Assembly (NCBI GenBank): GCA_963573305.1
Contig: OY754329.1
Location: forward strand, 129,815,422-129,879,421
DNA length: 64,000 bases
Direction of reading: 5' to 3'
From: Pyrrhosoma nymphula
Lineage: Eukaryota > Arthropoda > Insecta > Odonata > Coenagrionidae
The notes under the pieces were generated by a model. That model was not told the origin of the DNA, made no database searches, and saw only the letters and a list, made by a program, of their open reading frames with translations. Positions 60,077-64,000 of this stretch are shown here, piece after piece (the first letter of the stretch is position 1; every line of letters starts with the position of its first letter). The position numbers and the translations under genes are program-made.

Positions 60077-61279
60077 TCATTAAAATATCCTAGTAAAATT
60101 TTGCAACACGTTTAAGTTGACGCAGAATAAAATGCTTTAGAATATCATGCAATTCTTTTTGGGAATTTAACTATCATCAACAATCTTTGAATTCCAACTC
60201 TATCCTTCTTCCATAGCCTTAGCTACCTCCATCACTTTCCGATAGTTCTCGAGTGAAACGGTACTGGAAGGAAAATTTTTGTTTGTAATTTTAGAGTTGC
60301 TGTAGACATGTGGAATACTCTACAACATTCCGTTAGTAAAACAATGAGTCCTATCCGTAATCGTCTGTTTTAGAGCCGTCATCTATAAATCACTGATGTC
60401 CACAAAGCGTCATCAATGGCTTAAATGAGTACCGTTACACCGAGATGGAGCTGAACAGACTCCTCCTCTAATAATTATTCATCTGATCCACTATTGGCTC
60501 CATGCAACTTAAGGTGTAAATAGTTACACGATCGCATGCCAATCTGCAGAATGTTTGGGTTATAAATGACATTAATTCAATAAACGTTACCAAATAACCT
60601 AAAATGGCTCTCTCACGCTACCCTAATAATTCCTCACGATTAAACTGGCGCCAAATCTTATAAAAGCTGTGTAATAATTTTATTGGCATTAGTTAGCGGT
60701 GGTCGAGCTGTTCTTCTTTGGCTTCTTTTGAAATCATCGTCAATATCTCCGGAGAGTTTATTATACTTCAGGCATTAGTTTATATTAATTTAATTTATCG
60801 TGCATTTCTAGTATAACTCTCACATTTCTAGTATAACTTTCATATTTCATTTATAATTCTCATATGAATTATTTCATTATAACGAGATTAGAACTGATGA
60901 AATAACTCTCACAAATGGCCAATATAATGACTATGCACAGGATTTGCATAATTGGAATTATCTCTATTGCCAATAAAACTATTGGACATACTTTGAATAC
61001 ATTCATATTCCATAGAGCCTTTGACCTCTGCTGGAAGTTCTACATTTTTTTAAAGTATTCATTCTGGATATTAAGCATTGATGGAATGGAGGGTAGTTCG
61101 GTGCCGCTGTTTGTCAACCAGCATTACATCTCGTCTAGTATTGTTATTGAAAGGACTTAGTGACCATGGAATTAAAATATGGTGCATTTATGAAGGTTTT
61201 AAAATTCAGTAGAACGACGGACACCACAACCTTTCTCAACACCCCAAATAATAGCGTCAGATAGTACCTGATCCAAGAC
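60077..61279. other. Non-coding stretch
   Basis: No gene seen; it contains only the tandem repeat listed separately. Confidence 0.4.
60803..60866. repeat. Tandem repeat, about 21-bp unit, three copies
   Basis: CATTTCTAGTATAACTCTCA, CATTTCTAGTATAACTTTCA, then the weaker ATTTCATTTATAATTCTCAT. Confidence 0.8.
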
Positions 61280-61745
61280 GGTAACAGCAGGAGAACAAAG
61301 CAGATTGAAAGCAATGGAGATGCGGTGTTACCGAAGAATGATGAAGATCAAATACGGACGGAGAGAATCACTAACGAAGAAGTACTACGAGGAGTTGGAG
61401 AGTAAAGAAGCATAATGACAACTCTGCGTAGAAAGAGAGGCAAAATTTGTGGACATACTTTGCGACACTAAAGGAGAGCCGAATGGGGGCATATTACTGA
61501 GGAAGCCAAGGCCCACACCGGACTGTAGATCTGTGGAAGAAGAAGAAGACTTTGCGACACAACATCCTAATGAAAACAATATTGGAAGGAGAAATAAATG
61601 GGAAGAATAATAGAGGAAGACCTAGAATAGAACATATCAAGCAAATCATGAACGACGTCAAAGTAAAGATAGATGTAGGAATGAAGCGGTTTGCATAGAA
61701 GAGAGTGGAATGGAGAGCTGCTGCAAACCAACATTCGGGTTGATG
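61280..61745 (+). pseudogene. LINE family D, C-terminal fragment, split by a younger LINE insertion
   Basis: Translation begins SRLKAMEMRCYRRMMKIKYG, shifts frame to ERITNEEVLRGVGE, hits a stop, and continues to GKICGHTLRH, where the frame is broken by the 80-bp insert at 61469-61548 plus its target duplication. After the insert it resumes with NILMKTILEGEINGKNNRGR and PRIEHIKQIMNDVKVKID and ends VEWRAAANQHSG, stop at 61741. This is the same module as the copy at 43988. The copy had already decayed (frameshift, stops) apart from the insertion. Confidence 0.75.
61469..61548 (+). mobile_element. Nested, 5'-truncated LINE 3' end (80 bp) with 12-bp target-site duplication
   Basis: The insert translates near its end as ITEEAKAHTGL, stop, then GAAGAAGAAGAAG. 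EAK.HTGL-stop followed by a (GAA)n tail is a common arthropod LINE terminus. It is bounded by identical ACTTTGCGACAC at 61457-61468 and 61549-61560. Removing one copy together with the insert restores the reading frame of the host element across the junction. Confidence 0.85.
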
Positions 61746-64000
61746 ACAGCTGATAAGTGATTGGTCATTTTCCTTTTTCAACCTACTGAGCTCTTCTATG
61801 CGGATAGATCTCCCGGATAGCAAACGCGTGAAGATGGAGCCTTTAGTTCGGACAGCGGAAAGAGAGTGGAGATGAAGCAGGTGAATCCGGCGTCGCACGA
61901 GCTGATGAGAACACAAGTGCGCCCTAAAAATAATGCACCTCAACCCGGTCAACCTCGGCGATTTCATCCCATTCCACCATGACGGCTCGTCCTAGCCTAG
62001 AAGGGACGAGGAATGCACGGGAATGCCGGGAAGGAGGAGGAGGAGACCGAGAGCCTGGCGTGAAAGAGGATGCGAAGGAGCTGTATACTCCTAGAGAGAA
62101 GAGTAAGGGGTGTAAAGAGATTTGTCTGGAAGACTTAAGAGTAAGGTAGTCTGACGAGAGGGGTGGCAGGAGTTGGGTGTGGAGACGAAGAAATAAGGAT
62201 GTTCCATCGCGAAGGTTTCCGGCGTAGCTTTACGGAATCGGTACGCATCACTAAATGCATGTGTACTCAGTTTATTCCAAACATTTTTAATTTATATATA
62301 GAAAAATGTGGAAATAAAAAAGTGTGGAATACACAAAGTACAAATTCTTAGGTTGGCAAATGAGATCTATTTCACATGTTTCGTGGTGTTGTTCAAAGTA
62401 TGATTTAGTTGACCCTAACGGCCAACTGTCGGCCAACTTGTCTGTCGACCAACGGTCCAAAAAAAACTTTCCAATATCTTGGATTTAAACACCATTAAAA
62501 TTTTATAAACTCACCCCAGTGAACGCAGTAATATTGCAGAAAATCACGTAGGGTTTCGAAATTGAGTGCAATGATATTAACTCTGTTGAATTAAGCCAGC
62601 ATTAAGTCAAACTGCTCCAAAGCATGCCCTCTACAGAGGAATATACAAGTAAGACATCAAATGTGCAATTAGACGACGAATATATTTTCTTTGACTGATA
62701 TATTTTCCTATCCAACGAGTAGACAGTTGCACCATATTTACACTCCGCTAACACATTTTGACTTAGATCACAAGAACTATTGGCAAATAACTCAAAACCT
62801 ACAAGGGACTGGTGCCTTTAATTAATTGACATTTAAACACCTGGAATAATTCTTTTTATGTCTCTTTTTCCAAAAACAACGGCGAATTCATGCATTCTTT
62901 CTTATGATTCACCCCTGGTCCATTTATGCGCAAGTAAATTAGAATATACATTATTACAAAAAATAATAAGGAAAGACAGAATATTGGTGACTTTCTTGGA
63001 GGTGACAATTTTTTTCTATGAGTAGCACGAACGAGAAAAATAATACAGTCGTATTATTTTACTCATCCTTTAGCCCGCGGCAAGAGAAGTAAGTTTTCAA
63101 GAGGACGATGTGAGCGGGAAAAGCAGGGATGGAGAGGAAGGGGGTCGGTAGAGAGGGGGTAGAAGGAGTTTGGTTTAGCAGTAGTCTTTTAGGCTGCCGC
63201 ACGACGATGCCCGAGGTCATTTTTAGCATCCCCAATCTTCGCGTGACTAGCAATCCCGGGGAGGCGTTGCCAAGCCTACCGCACTACGCCTCTAACTGAT
63301 GTGTTTGGGTGGACGGGGGGACAGTTGTGGAGAATAGCCGAAGACGGGTTGATCGCAGCGGAGGAAAAGAGGGGCTTTCAATTATAGGCACTGCGTTCAC
63401 GGTGGCGATGTGAAAGCAACGCAACGGTAGCGAAGGGCCACGAGCGAGTATGCACACTTACCCAAACATTTCAATCGATTTCGACTGAAAAGAAGTATTA
63501 CTACTCTTGATGTGGAGTAATCTAGCCAAAGCCTAGCGTCAAGCGACATCAGACTCCCGGACAGAATTTCGGTATAGAATATATTTCTTTCATTCGTTTA
63601 ACTATGAAATATTTAAGCCAGAAGTTTCATACTTGGTTCAAAATTTGGCCAATGAACTATAAACCTAAATTTTTCCAATCGTATTTTCTCTATTGATCGA
63701 AAAAACTGAAAATAATTAACTTAATGCGAATTATTTATGCAAATTTAGAGCTTCTCTTCACTTTGGTTGCCAAGAAATTTTGAAATTGTTACCGAGGCTT
63801 GCCATATGCTAAGCAGGATATAAAAGCTACACTTTCGCGACGCGTATTTCTATGGCTTTCAACAACATAATACCTTAAGTCGTTGCGTGGTTACGAATAT
63901 ACAAGCGCTTCAAATAAATTCAAAATACTATCAATAGAGGGATATAGAGTAATTTTAGAAGAATGTTTCAATTCTAAGTCTATTTCATGTAATTATCATG
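61746..64000. other. Non-coding stretch to the window end
   Basis: GA-rich near 62.0-62.15 kb and GC-richer at 63.1-63.45 kb. A TATAAAAG at 63819 is noted only as a chance-level core-promoter match. No coding relic recognised. Confidence 0.35.

Noticed and set aside
63819..63826. TATAAAAG as a core promoter
   Set aside because: An octamer match is expected by chance in AT-rich DNA and nothing downstream is visible before the window ends.
1..64000. CRISPR arrays, operons, rRNA or phage-like modules
   Set aside because: No regularly spaced repeats with unique spacers, no densely packed genes and no rRNA signatures. The window is eukaryotic.

Overview
This is a stretch of an arthropod, most likely insect, nuclear genome. 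It has AT-rich non-coding DNA, no operons and no ribosome-binding-site-led genes. Fragments of non-LTR retrotransposons are dense, and there are tRNA-derived SINEs and short DNA transposons. The CpG content looks high for a vertebrate. I cannot name the species. I recognise no complete host protein-coding gene.

The most informative host signal is a pair of near-ideal recursive splice sites ('ratchet points') on the minus strand. One is at about 6.56 kb and the other at about 51.55 kb. Each has a long pyrimidine tract and CAG joined directly to GTAAGT, and each is followed 50-58 nt later by a second GTAAGT-type donor. Such juxtaposed sites mark very long insect introns. I infer that most of the window is one giant intron of a minus-strand gene whose coding exons lie outside it. 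In support, about fourteen recognisable LINE fragments are on the plus strand and about two on the minus strand. That is the antisense bias expected inside a minus-strand intron.

Layout. 0.3 kb: a short hAT-type MITE with an intact 8-bp target duplication. 5.9-7.5 kb: a 0.5-kb element with terminal inverted repeats, a ratchet point, and three SINE copies. 7.5-14.7 kb: repeated 3' ends of one LINE family ('B') and two copies of a TTAAGGTAGTTTGAGC-ended MITE family. 20.5-21.4 kb: the best reverse transcriptase relic (FADD motif, family 'A'). 25.6-29.9 kb: inverted-dimer hairpins, a duplicated 0.2-kb unit split by a small palindromic element, and tandem repeats. 29.4 and 33.6 kb: LINE family 'C'. 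35.4 kb: paired inverted SINEs. 39.5-47.8 kb: more LINE relics. 49.6-51.6 kb: a third MITE copy, a perfect 75-bp-arm hairpin, and the second ratchet point. 59.0-61.7 kb: the C-terminal end of a Tigger/pogo transposase and LINE ends, including a clean LINE-in-LINE insertion with a 12-bp target duplication.

A recurring sequence runs through the window: CTGA(A/T)GATG, then a short stem, then usually GAAAC, then AATAAA. It occurs at least seven times, four of them as head-to-head inverted dimers. It resembles the terminal hairpin of Penelope-like elements, but no Penelope ORF is visible here.
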